The translations under genes were made by a program, and so were the position numbers. This document shows, in pieces, positions 55,395-63,803 of a stretch of 64,000 nucleotides of DNA. Origin of the DNA: Streptomyces liliifuscus (GTDB taxonomy: Bacteria; Actinomycetota; Actinomycetes; Streptomycetales; Streptomycetaceae); contig NZ_CP066831.1 of the NCBI RefSeq assembly GCF_016598615.1, positions 5,146,001-5,210,000 on the forward strand. Direction: 5' to 3'. The notes under the pieces were generated by a model. The model had not been told where the DNA came from. It saw nothing but the letters and a program-made list of their open reading frames with translations, and ran no database searches. Positions within the stretch are counted from its first letter, which is position 1, and the number at the start of each line of letters is the position of its first letter.

Positions 55395-57488
55395 CTACCC
55401 CCTCCGCGCCCCCGCCCCCAAAGCCCCCTGCTGAGGCCGAATCCCCGCCGGGACGGCCCGCTGCCTCGCGGGCGTCCCCGTCCAGCACGTCCCCCGGCGG
55501 TCCAGCAGCCGGCGGAGCCAGAGCTCAAGGGACACCAAATCCGCGAGGCCTTCCAGGGGAAGGGCCTCTCCGTCGGCCGCCGCCCGGAGGGCCTTGCGGA
55601 CGACCCGGGCCTCGACCAGGCCCGCCTGGGCGAGGAGAGGCGTGTCGAAGAGGGAGACGAGGTCGTCCACGGCGACCCGGAGCCCCGTACGGGCCGCGGC
55701 CGTGGAGGACGCGTGGGACGGGGCGCCCCAGCCGGGCGGCAGGTCCGCCACACCGGCGCCCTCAAGGACCGTACGGAGGATCGCGGCCCGCGCCCCGGGC
55801 TGCACCCGCAGCGCCTCGGGAAGGGCGCGACAGGCCCGTACGACCTGGTTGTCGAGGAACGGGGCGTGCAGCCGCTGGAAGCGGACCTCCGCGGCCTGTT
55901 CCAGGATCCGGAGGTCCGAGGCGTGCCGCGCCAAGGCCGAGCGCGCGCGGAAATCGCCCGGCCGCTGCCCCGGACCGACCCCGCCCCGGGTCGTCGCACC
56001 CGCCAGGCGAACCGATACTTCAGCGAGGGCCTCACCGGTGAGCCAGCGCGCGGCGGGCCCCGGTCTGGCCCACGTGAGCGCGGCGAGCGACGCCCCCACG
56101 GCACCTCCCGGCTCCTCGAACCGCTTGTGCAGCAGCCGGTCGGCGAGTCCCTCTATACCGACGAGATAGGGCGTACGGGACAGCTTGCGCGCCGCGCCGT
56201 ACACGCGCGCGGGGACCATGACGGAACCGTCGGCCTTCGCCAACGCAGCGACGGGGCGCACCAGATGACGTCGTTTGCGGTCCATCAGCAGGTCGGCGAG
56301 GCGGGCCGGGTGCGCGTCGAGGACCTGACGCGCGCCGTACCCGGTGAAGTGGTCCGCGCTGCCCGAGGCCAGGCGCGCGCGGTGCCGGGCGGCCGTCACC
56401 AGGGAGGGTCCCGGCTCGTCCGTCAGCGGGCCCTCCAACTCGGCGTAGGGGAGGACCTCTTCGCCGCCCGCGACGACCACGTGATGCAGTCGCGGATTGG
56501 CCGCCAGCGTCCCCGCCCGCTCCAGTTCGGCCTCGCGGCCCTTCACCGCCAGGTCGTTGAACGTGACCGCGAGGAGGCGTTCGCCGGCACCCGTGCCGTG
56601 GCCCAGGACGGTGCCCGGCGCACCCGGGAGGCCGGCGGCGAGGAGGGCGAGGGTGCCCGAGGCGGGTCCTCCGGAGAGGTCGGCTCCGATGCCGGGCACG
56701 GGCATGCCGCGCGCGGCGCGCCGCTCGGCGGGGCCCATGCCGGGGACGGGACCGGGGTCTATGTCCGACCCGGGTACGTGCCTCGGGGCGGCGAGTCGTG
56801 CGCGTACGGCCTCGACCAGGGCGTCGCGTACGGCGTTCACCGCGCTGTCGGGGTCGGTGGTGGGGGCGGCGACGGCGAGGGAGGCCACCTGCTCGTACCC
56901 GGCGATCTCGCGTGCGCCCGCGCGCAGGATCAGCGCATGCCCCGGCGGAATGCGCCGCACTCCCTCGTACGGAGTCGAGTCCTGGAGCGCGGCCGGGACG
57001 TCGGGAGCGGCGAGCAGGGCCGCCAGGTGCCCGAAGTCGAGGTTGGCCTCGATGAGGTCGGCGAGGGGGAGGGCCGCGGTCGAGTACGCCGTGCCGCCCG
57101 CCCAGGGGGTGTAGAACACCGGCCTGACGCCTGCCAGATCGCCGCAGACCATGAGGCGGCGGCCCACCTGGACGACGGCCGTGTAGCTGCCGGACCAGGC
57201 CGTCAGATGCCGAAGTGCCCCTCCGCGCGCGGCGAACAGGCCCACCCGCAACTCTTCGTCGGAGGCTCCGCAGGTGCCGAGCACCGCCATGCGGTTCTGT
57301 TCGTCGGCCTTGACGACGCGCACCTCGTCGGGGCGCCAGTCACCGACCGCCCAGAGCGGATCGGGGTCGCCCCACAGGAGTTGGGACCCCACCGGGTGCA
57401 CCGTCTCGCCGTCGCTGCCCGTCGCTCCCGCCGAACCGATCTCGGGCGCACGAGCGGCGGTACTGCTCCATCCCACCAACCACCGCAT
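55395..57488 (-). CDS. Asparagine-synthetase-like protein with degenerate active sites
   Basis: A 697-residue protein. The N-terminal 200 residues follow the class II glutaminase fold of asparagine synthetases (GSYTAVVQVGRRLMVCGDLAGVRPVFY, VRRIPPGHAL) but the catalytic Cys2 is absent: it begins MRWLVGW. The C-terminal synthetase domain has SGGPAS at 272-277 where AsnB has SGGLDS, so the key Asp is missing, and HFTGYGARQVLDAH follows. Gly/Pro-rich inserts enlarge the domain. Ribosome-binding site GGAGG lies 5 bases before the ATG. It resembles lasso-peptide cyclases only in general family. No precursor or B1/B2 partner is seen. Confidence 0.8.
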   Translation of the reverse strand: MRWLVGWSSTAARAPEIGSAGATGSDGETVHPVGSQLLWGDPDPLWAVGDWRPDEVRVVKADEQNRMAVLGTCGASDEELRVGLFAARGGALRHLTAWSGSYTAVVQVGRRLMVCGDLAGVRPVFYTPWAGGTAYSTAALPLADLIEANLDFGHLAALLAAPDVPAALQDSTPYEGVRRIPPGHALILRAGAREIAGYEQVASLAVAAPTTDPDSAVNAVRDALVEAVRARLAAPRHVPGSDIDPGPVPGMGPAERRAARGMPVPGIGADLSGGPASGTLALLAAGLPGAPGTVLGHGTGAGERLLAVTFNDLAVKGREAELERAGTLAANPRLHHVVVAGGEEVLPYAELEGPLTDEPGPSLVTAARHRARLASGSADHFTGYGARQVLDAHPARLADLLMDRKRRHLVRPVAALAKADGSVMVPARVYGAARKLSRTPYLVGIEGLADRLLHKRFEEPGGAVGASLAALTWARPGPAARWLTGEALAEVSVRLAGATTRGGVGPGQRPGDFRARSALARHASDLRILEQAAEVRFQRLHAPFLDNQVVRACRALPEALRVQPGARAAILRTVLEGAGVADLPPGWGAPSHASSTAAARTGLRVAVDDLVSLFDTPLLAQAGLVEARVVRKALRAAADGEALPLEGLADLVSLELWLRRLLDRRGTCWTGTPARQRAVPAGIRPQQGALGAGARRG

Positions 57489-58157
57489 CGCCGCCTCCAC
57501 AGGCTGTGGACAACCAGTGCACCGTACGAACCGGTCACCATGCTGCCACGAAGAATGCGCGTCGGAGGGCCGGTGCGGCCGCTTGTGCTCCCCGGAGTGC
57601 GCCCCTGGGAGATGCCCGCGAAAAAGCGAACGCACGCGCGACGAGCGGCGATCGCACAGAATTTACTCAAGGACGACGACGTGAATGCGCCCCCGGTACG
57701 CTCCCCAAAAACACCTAACGCGCCCTCAAGTGCCATGGTGGGAGGGGTATTTGACCTCGAAAGGCATGGGCGATATTCAGCCAAATCGGTGATGGACGAA
57801 CACGCGTGCACACGCTCCGTACATGCTGTGCGCAACGCACAGTCCGGGAGGCGGAGTCCGCCTCCCGGACCGGTCCGCCGCCCGCGGGGATGGAGGCGGC
57901 GGTGTCCCCCAGCCCACTGGATCCAGTACAGCGGGCCGACCCACGCACGATCCATGGAAGCGCTCCCCCGATGGCCGGAGAAGAGCGCACGGACGGGCGC
58001 ACAGCCACACAGCGGGAGCACGAGACGACGCTCTGTGCTTGCCCACGGGCCACAATCCCGCCATCCGGAACAATGCCCCTTAACGCTTGGGATGCGGCGA
58101 ACTACCCTGTGTTTGCCTGTGTTTTCGCGGGAGGCATATTCCTGAGGGCTCGGCCAC
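57489..58157. promoter_or_regulatory. Divergent intergenic region with two adjacent palindromes
   Basis: 669 bases between divergent genes. At 57826-57842 CTGTGCG-CAA-CGCACAG is a perfect inverted repeat; it is immediately followed, sharing one base, by a 14-base perfect stem with a one-base centre at 57842-57870. A more A-rich stretch near 57655-57790 may hold promoters. No convincing gene was found; frames here are Arg-rich shadows. Confidence 0.55.
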
Positions 58158-59687
58158 GTGCTTTTGCGGGTGGGGTTCCAGGGGTTGGCGCCCGGGAAGA
58201 CGCAGCACGAATGCCGCTGGGCCACCACCCGCGCGGCAGCCGTCTGTGTCGAGGGGTGGCGCATGTCCAGGGAGCAACGCGGGCCGAACGAAAAACTCGG
58301 CGCCGTTCTCGCCCTCGCGGGAATCAGCAACGCAGGACTCGCCCGACGCGTCAACGATCTTGGCGCTCAACGCGGGTTGACTCTTCGCTACGACAAGACG
58401 TCGGTGGCGCGCTGGGTGTCGAAAGGCATGGTGCCGCAGGGTGCCGCGCCGCACCTCATCGCTGCCGCCATCGGCCAGAAGCTCGGCCGCCCGGTCCCAC
58501 TCCACGAGATCGGCCTGGCGGACGCGGATCCCGCACCGGAAGTGGGCCTCGCCTTCCCCCGTGACGTAGGACAGGCCGTGCGGTCGGCCACGGATCTCTA
58601 CCGTCTCGATCTCGCCGGACGCCGGGCCGGCTCCGGCGGCATCTGGCAGTCGCTCGCCGGATCATTCGCAGTGAGCGCATACGCAACTCCCGCGTCCCGG
58701 TGGCTGATAACCCCGGCCGACAGCTCGGTGGCAAGGGACGCCAGCCCGCTGGAGGGCTCCGGAGCACCGCTGAAAGTCGGCCACAGCGACGTACAGAAGC
58801 TGCGGGAGGCCGCCGAGGACGCCAGGCGCTGGGACTCCAAGTACGGAGGCGGCGACTGGCGTTCGTCCATGGTGCCGGAATGCTTACGAGTCGAGGCCGC
58901 ACCCCTGCTGCTGGGCTCGTACTCGGACGAGGTCGGCCGTGCCCTCTTCGGGGCCAGCGCCGAACTCACCCGCCTGGCCGGCTGGATGGCGTTCGACACG
59001 GGCCAGCAGGAGGCCGCCCAGCGCTACTACATCCAGGCCCTGCGCCTGGCCCGCGCAGCGGCCGACGTGCCCCTCGGGGGCTACGTACTGGCCTCCATGT
59101 CCCTCCAGGCGACCTACCGCGGCTTCGGCGACGAGGGCGTCGACCTCGCCCAGGCCGCCCTGGAGCGCAACCGGGGCCTGGCCACCGCCCGCACGATGAG
59201 CTTCTTCCGCCTCGTCGAGGCACGGGCCCACGCGCGCGCGGGTGACGCCCAGGCGGCCGGCGGAGCCCTGAAGGCCGCCGAGGGCTGGCTGGAGCGGGCC
59301 CGTGACGGCGACCACGATCCGTCCTGGCTCGGCTTCTACGGCTACGACCGCTTCGCCGCCGACGCGGCCGAGTGCTACCGCGACCTCAAGGCCCCCCGCC
59401 AGGTCCGCCGCTTCACGGAGCAGGCCCTGTCGAAGCCGACGGAGGAGTTCGTACGCTCACACGGGCTGCGCCTGGTGGTGTCGGCGGTCGCCGAGCTCGA
59501 GTCGGGCAACCTCGATGCGGCGTGCGAGCAGGGGGTGCGGGCGGTGGAGGTCGCCGGGCGCATCTCGTCGGCCCGCACGACCGAGTACGTGAAGGATCTC
59601 CTTCACCGCCTTGAGCCGTACGGGGACGAGCCGCGGGTGGTGGAGCTGCGCGAGCGGGCCAGGCCGTTGCTCATGGCACCGGCCTAG
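58158..59687 (+). CDS. Sporulation regulator, orf1590-like, HTH plus TPR
   Basis: A 509-residue protein from the GTG at 58158 (GAGGG upstream) or 474 residues from ATG 58263 (GAGGGG upstream). The second form begins MSREQRGPNEKLGAVLALA, an XRE-like helix-turn-helix (GISNAGLARRVNDLGAQRG, then DKTSVARWVSKG). The rest is helical, with TPR-like repeats from about residue 230. S. griseus orf1590, required for sporulation, is known to make two proteins (P56 and P49.5) from in-frame starts, which fits these sizes. A TTA leucine codon at 58884-58886 (context TGC-TTA-CGA) makes it a bldA target. The match is from memory. Confidence 0.85.
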   Translation: MLLRVGFQGLAPGKTQHECRWATTRAAAVCVEGWRMSREQRGPNEKLGAVLALAGISNAGLARRVNDLGAQRGLTLRYDKTSVARWVSKGMVPQGAAPHLIAAAIGQKLGRPVPLHEIGLADADPAPEVGLAFPRDVGQAVRSATDLYRLDLAGRRAGSGGIWQSLAGSFAVSAYATPASRWLITPADSSVARDASPLEGSGAPLKVGHSDVQKLREAAEDARRWDSKYGGGDWRSSMVPECLRVEAAPLLLGSYSDEVGRALFGASAELTRLAGWMAFDTGQQEAAQRYYIQALRLARAAADVPLGGYVLASMSLQATYRGFGDEGVDLAQAALERNRGLATARTMSFFRLVEARAHARAGDAQAAGGALKAAEGWLERARDGDHDPSWLGFYGYDRFAADAAECYRDLKAPRQVRRFTEQALSKPTEEFVRSHGLRLVVSAVAELESGNLDAACEQGVRAVEVAGRISSARTTEYVKDLLHRLEPYGDEPRVVELRERARPLLMAPA

Positions 59688-59739
59688 TGGGAAGGCCCCC
59701 TTGGCGCCTGCGGGGCTGGGGTGGTCCTGGGGGTGCGGG

Positions 59740-59800
59740 TTGGGTGTGGCTGGTCGCGCAGTTCCCCGCGCCCCTGAAGGGGCGCGCCCCGCTTCACCGG
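59740..59800. repeat. Intergenic repeat copy and hairpin
   Basis: GGTCGCGCAGTTCCCCGCGC followed by CCCTGAAGGGGCGCGCC is another copy of the element, after the sporulation gene. Confidence 0.6.
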
Positions 59801-59825
59801 CGCCATGAAGGTGATCGGGACAACG

Positions 59826-59878
59826 CGCCTCCGCTGACGTGACCGGGACCATCCGCCTCCGTTGACGGGACCGGGACC
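59826..59878. repeat. Two-copy 28-base direct repeat
   Basis: 59826-59850 and 59854-59878 share 23 of 25 positions (unit CGCCTCCG(C/T)TGACG(T/G)GACC). A third partial unit may precede. It lies in the 302-base gap before the hydroxyglutarate oxidase gene. No other gene is seen in that gap. Confidence 0.55.
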
Positions 59879-59989
59879 GGAACCACGCGTCTTTCCCTCG
59901 GCCCTGCCATTCTGTGGGTTTGAGCGGGTTGTCAGTGGCGCAGTGCACTATCGGGGGTGGGAGTCGGAGGCTGGAGGTGGGGCGGGCAG

Positions 59990-61201
59990 ATGGGGCGGAA
60001 GGTCGCTTACGACTGTGACGTGCTGGTGATCGGCGGCGGAATCGTCGGTCTGTCGACGGCGTATGCGATCACGCGTGCCGCGCCGGGCACGCGGGTCACG
60101 GTGCTGGAGAAGGAACCGGGCCCTGCCCGGCACCAGACAGGGCGCAACAGCGGCGTCATCCACAGCGGGATCTACTACCGCCCGGGCTCACTCAAAGCCC
60201 GCTTCGCCGTGCGGGGCGCCGCCGAGATGGTGAAGTTCTGCGCGGAGTACGGCATCGCCCACGCCGTCACCGGCAAGCTGATCGTCGCCACGGAGCGCGA
60301 AGAGCTGCCCCGCCTGCACGCACTGGTCCAGCGAGGCCGGGAGAACGGCATTCCGGTCCGCGAGCTGGGCGCCTCCCAGATCGCGGAGTACGAGCCCGAG
60401 GTGCGGGGCCTGGCCGCGATCCACGTGGCCACAACAGGCGTGTGCGACTTCGTGGGCGTGGCCCGCCAACTCGCGGAGGCGTCCGGCGCCCACATCCGCT
60501 ACACCGCGGAGGTCACACACATCGACCGCCGCCCGGACCTCGGAGTGGCAGTCCGCACCCAGGACGGCACGATCATCCGCGCCCGGGTCCTGGTCAACTG
60601 CGCCGGCCTCCACTGCGACAGAATCGCCCGCCTGGCGGGCGACGACCCCAAAATGCGGATCGTCCCCTTCAGAGGCGAGTACTACACCCTGGCCCGCCCC
60701 GCCCTGGTGAACGGCCTCGTCTATCCCGTCCCGGACCCGGCCTTCCCCTTCCTCGGCGTCCACCTCACCCGGGGCATCGACGGAAGCGTCCACATCGGCC
60801 CCAACGCGGTCCCGGCCCTGGCCCGAGAGGGCTACGACTGGCGGACCGTACGCCCCCGCGAGCTGGCAGAGACCCTCACCTGGCCAGGTTCCTGGCGCAT
60901 AGCCCGCCGACACTGGCGCTACGGAGCCGGCGAAGTACACCGCTCGGCGTCGAAGCACGCTTTCACCAAGGCAGTCCGCCGCCTGCTCCCGGCCGCCACC
61001 CCCGACGACCTGATCCCCTCGACCGCAGGCGTCCGAGCCCAGGCAGTCCTGAGAGACGGCACCCTCCTGGACGACTTCCTGATCCAGGAATCCCCCCGCA
61101 CGGTCCACGTACTGAACGCCCCCTCCCCCGCAGCCACAGCCTCCCTCCCCATCGGCCGAGAGGTGGCGGCCCGAGCCCTCAAGTCAATGACAACCACCTG
61201 A
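59990..61201 (+). CDS. lhgO: L-2-hydroxyglutarate oxidase-type FAD oxidoreductase
   Basis: A 403-residue FAD-dependent enzyme. The dinucleotide motif is VLVIGGGIVGLSTAYAI, followed by HQTGRNSGVIHSGIYY, a block specific to the L-2-hydroxyglutarate dehydrogenase/oxidase family, and later RIVPFRGEYYTL and VHIGPNAV. It oxidises L-2-hydroxyglutarate to 2-oxoglutarate as metabolite repair. ATG 59990 is preferred over a GTG at 59957 because of the GGAGG-rich stretch just before it. Confidence 0.88.
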   Translation: MGRKVAYDCDVLVIGGGIVGLSTAYAITRAAPGTRVTVLEKEPGPARHQTGRNSGVIHSGIYYRPGSLKARFAVRGAAEMVKFCAEYGIAHAVTGKLIVATEREELPRLHALVQRGRENGIPVRELGASQIAEYEPEVRGLAAIHVATTGVCDFVGVARQLAEASGAHIRYTAEVTHIDRRPDLGVAVRTQDGTIIRARVLVNCAGLHCDRIARLAGDDPKMRIVPFRGEYYTLARPALVNGLVYPVPDPAFPFLGVHLTRGIDGSVHIGPNAVPALAREGYDWRTVRPRELAETLTWPGSWRIARRHWRYGAGEVHRSASKHAFTKAVRRLLPAATPDDLIPSTAGVRAQAVLRDGTLLDDFLIQESPRTVHVLNAPSPAATASLPIGREVAARALKSMTTT

Positions 61202-61244
61202 GCCCAGGGCGAATCGCACAGCGGGTAGGGACCCACGAACGGAA

Positions 61245-61361
61245 GGGGCCGTGCCGGTACGTCGAAGTCCGCCGCATACGGCTCCTCCAAAAAACGGATC
61301 CCTCCCAGACTCACAGCCGTACACCCGGCAAGCGGCGGACTCGACGTACCGGCACGGCCCC
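61245..61361. repeat. Long inverted repeat upstream of trmB
   Basis: Arms 61245-61275 and 61332-61361 are complementary over about 30 bases apart from one extra A, with an inner 7-base pair TACGGCT/AGCCGTA (61277-61283 with 61315-61321). The loop holds an A-run (CTCCAAAAAACGG). It lies between two co-directional genes 44 bases after lhgO and 55 bases before trmB. It could be the terminator of lhgO or a mobile repeat. Confidence 0.8.
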
Positions 61362-61416
61362 GACCCACGACGGCGCACACCGGCACCGAACCCCCACACC
61401 GTAAAATCGACCCACT

Positions 61417-62223
61417 GTGTCTGACTCCTCCATGCCCCCCGACAAGCCGACCACCCCCAGGAAGCCCCGCCCAAAGGGCGAGCCCCGCTTCCCCGACGGC
61501 CCCCGCCCCGACCCCGCCGGCTCCCACTTCGAGCGAAGAATCCGCAGCTTCCAGCCCCGAAGAAGCCGAGTGACCCAGGGCCAGGCGGACGCACTCCAGC
61601 GCCTGTGGCCCAAGTGGGGCCTGGACATCGACGGCCGGCACCCCCTCGACCTCAAGGATCTCTTCGCCGCCGACCTCCCGGTCGTCCTGGAGATTGGCTT
61701 CGGCATGGGCGAGGCCACCGCGCAGATGGCCACCGAGGACCCCACCACCGGCATCCTCGCCGTGGACGTCCACACCCCGGGCCAGGGCAACCTCCTGAAC
61801 CTCGCGGACCGAGCCGGCCTGTCCAACCTCCGCGTGGCCAACGGCGACGCGATCATCCTGCTCCGCGAGATGCTGACCCCGGACTCCCTCGACGGCCTGC
61901 GCGTCTATTTCCCTGACCCCTGGCCCAAGAAGCGCCACCACAAGCGCCGCCTGATCCAGCCGGAGTTCCTCACCCTCGCCGCGTCCCGCCTCAAGCCGGG
62001 CGCACTGCTGCACTGCGCGACGGACTGGGAACCGTACGCCGAGGTCATGCTCGAAGTCCTCACCGCCCACCCGGACTTCGAGAACACCCAGCCGGACGGC
62101 GGCTACGCGCCACGCCCCGACTTCCGCCCCCTGACGCGTTTCGAGGGCCAGGGCCTGGACAAGGGACACGTGGTGAACGATCTGCTCTTCCGCCGCGTAC
62201 CGCATACCGCGACGGACAACTAG
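61417..62223 (+). CDS. trmB: tRNA (guanine-N7-)-methyltransferase
   Basis: A 268-residue SAM-dependent enzyme that makes m7G46 in tRNA. The SAM motif is VVLEIGFGMGEATAQMA and the family-specific VYFPDPWPKKRHHKRRLIQ is present. The N-terminal 40 residues are Pro-rich and probably disordered. The GTG start at 61417 gives MSDSSMPPDK; an ATG at 61432 is possible. Confidence 0.95.
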   Translation: MSDSSMPPDKPTTPRKPRPKGEPRFPDGPRPDPAGSHFERRIRSFQPRRSRVTQGQADALQRLWPKWGLDIDGRHPLDLKDLFAADLPVVLEIGFGMGEATAQMATEDPTTGILAVDVHTPGQGNLLNLADRAGLSNLRVANGDAIILLREMLTPDSLDGLRVYFPDPWPKKRHHKRRLIQPEFLTLAASRLKPGALLHCATDWEPYAEVMLEVLTAHPDFENTQPDGGYAPRPDFRPLTRFEGQGLDKGHVVNDLLFRRVPHTATDN

Positions 62224-62225
62224 GC

Positions 62226-62376
62226 CGAACAACACAACGCACGGCCCACAACGCACGACACACAAAACACAACGCACACCACACACCAAACAACGCACAA
62301 CGCACAACGCACGGACCGCACAGCCTGATGGGGCCAGAAAGAGGGGCCAGAAAGACGGAGCCACAACAAGCACCGC
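62226..62376. repeat. Low-complexity ACAACGCAC tract and short direct repeat
   Basis: From about 62228 to 62325 the plus strand is almost free of T and consists of variants of CACAACGCAC and CACACAC. It is followed by GGGGCCAGAAAGA written twice (62333-62345 and 62343-62356). It has no coding value on either strand and lies between trmB and the protease gene. Confidence 0.65.
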
Positions 62377-62436
62377 CCCCGAGCCCCGACGGGGCGCTCT
62401 CGCGGCCCACGCCCCTCCCTCGTTAGGGTCTTTGTC

Positions 62437-63741
62437 ATGGCCACCGGTCCCCCGCTCCCACCGCACCCCGGCTTCCCTCCCGGCATCCCCGCCGGAGGCA
62501 CCGCGCACTGGTGGCAGCGCAAGTGGGTCCGCTACAGCGCCCTGACCACCCTGCTCGCCCTCTCCGGCCTCGTCATCCTGGCCCTGGTCCGCAAACAGAC
62601 CGGCACCGAGGGCTTCCTGGTGGGCCTTGGCCTCGCCGTACTGCCCGTCCCACTCCTGGTCGCCGCCTTCCGCTGGCTGGACCGGGTGGAACCGGGCCCC
62701 TGGCGCAACCTTCTCTTCTCCTTCGCCTGGGGAGCCTGCGCCGCCGCGCTGATAGCCATCGTCGCGAACAGCTTCGCGACGAGATGGATAGCGACCGCGA
62801 CGGCGGACCCGTCCAGCGCAGACACCCTGGGCGCGACGGTCATAGCACCGATAGTCGAGGAGTCGGCGAAGGCGGCAGCCGTATTACTCGTCTTCCTGTT
62901 CCGCAGGCGGGAGTTCACGGGAATCCTCGACGGTGTGGTGATAGCCGGCGTCACGGCGACGGGCTTCGCGTTCACCGAGAACATCCTCTACCTCGGCACG
63001 GCGTTCGGCACGGACCAGCTCAGCGGCGGCAGCGGCATCGCCTCCGTCACGGCGGCCACCTTCTTCGTACGCGTGATCATGTCGCCGTTCGCGCACCCGC
63101 TGTTCACCGTGCTCACGGGCATCGGCTTCGGCATCGCGGCGCTCTCCGCGGACCGCCACCAGGTCCGCCGCGTACTGCTCCCGATCGTCGGGCTGCTGCT
63201 CGCGATGGGCATGCACGCGATGTGGAACGGCTCGTCGACGTTCGGCGAGTACGGCTTCTTCGCGGTCTATGCGGCCTTCATGGTCCCGGCCTTCGGCCTG
63301 CTGACCTGGCTGGTCATCTGGACCCGCCAGCGCGAGCTGGGCACGATCCGCTCCGAACTGCCCGCGTACGCGATGGCGGGCTGGCTCACGGCCCCCGAGC
63401 CGTTCGTCCTCGGCTCGATGAAGGCACGGCGGCTGGCCCGCGACTACGCCACGCACCACGGCGGTCGCGAGGCGGGCAGGGCGGTCGCGGAGTACGAGGC
63501 GTACGCGACGTCGCTGGCGTTCCTGCGCCACCGGGGCCGCAAGGGCCGCGCGGGCGCCGACTTCGTCGCACGGGAACGGGAGCTGCTCAACGAGCTGTGG
63601 ACGCGCCGCGAACCGGCCCGCCCGGCTCTCCTGTACGCGGCCCGGGCGACGGCTCCGGCACCGGTGGCACCGCAGTGGCAGGGCTACGGCCACCCGGCAC
63701 CGACGCCGTACACATACACGTACAACCCGTACCGCTCTTAG
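62437..63741 (+). CDS. PrsW-family intramembrane metalloprotease
   Basis: A 434-residue membrane protein with eight or nine hydrophobic segments. The PrsW motifs appear in order: IVEESAKAAAV (Glu-Glu-x2-Lys), TGFAFTENILYLG, a loop with SPFAHPLFTVLTG and HAMWNGS. In B. subtilis PrsW cleaves an anti-sigma factor. The C-terminus is a cytoplasmic tail of about 130 residues, ending in a Pro/Tyr-rich segment (APTPYTYTYNPYRS-type). A TTA codon at 62884-62886 (context GTA-TTA-CTC) suggests bldA dependence. Confidence 0.88.
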   Translation: MATGPPLPPHPGFPPGIPAGGTAHWWQRKWVRYSALTTLLALSGLVILALVRKQTGTEGFLVGLGLAVLPVPLLVAAFRWLDRVEPGPWRNLLFSFAWGACAAALIAIVANSFATRWIATATADPSSADTLGATVIAPIVEESAKAAAVLLVFLFRRREFTGILDGVVIAGVTATGFAFTENILYLGTAFGTDQLSGGSGIASVTAATFFVRVIMSPFAHPLFTVLTGIGFGIAALSADRHQVRRVLLPIVGLLLAMGMHAMWNGSSTFGEYGFFAVYAAFMVPAFGLLTWLVIWTRQRELGTIRSELPAYAMAGWLTAPEPFVLGSMKARRLARDYATHHGGREAGRAVAEYEAYATSLAFLRHRGRKGRAGADFVARERELLNELWTRREPARPALLYAARATAPAPVAPQWQGYGHPAPTPYTYTYNPYRS

Positions 63742-63803
63742 TGGGCCCAGCCCCAAAACTCAACGCGACCCCAAAACGCAACAGCCGCCCTCCCCCTCCG
63801 ACC

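Noticed and set aside
55395..57488. A lasso-peptide cluster
   Set aside because: The synthetase-like gene is alone: no precursor peptide, RRE, transglutaminase-like protease or exporter is adjacent.
55317..58145. A 942-codon plus-strand frame opposite the asparagine-synthetase-like gene
   Set aside because: It runs through the inverted repeat, the gene's antisense strand and the intergenic region, with no recognisable domain.
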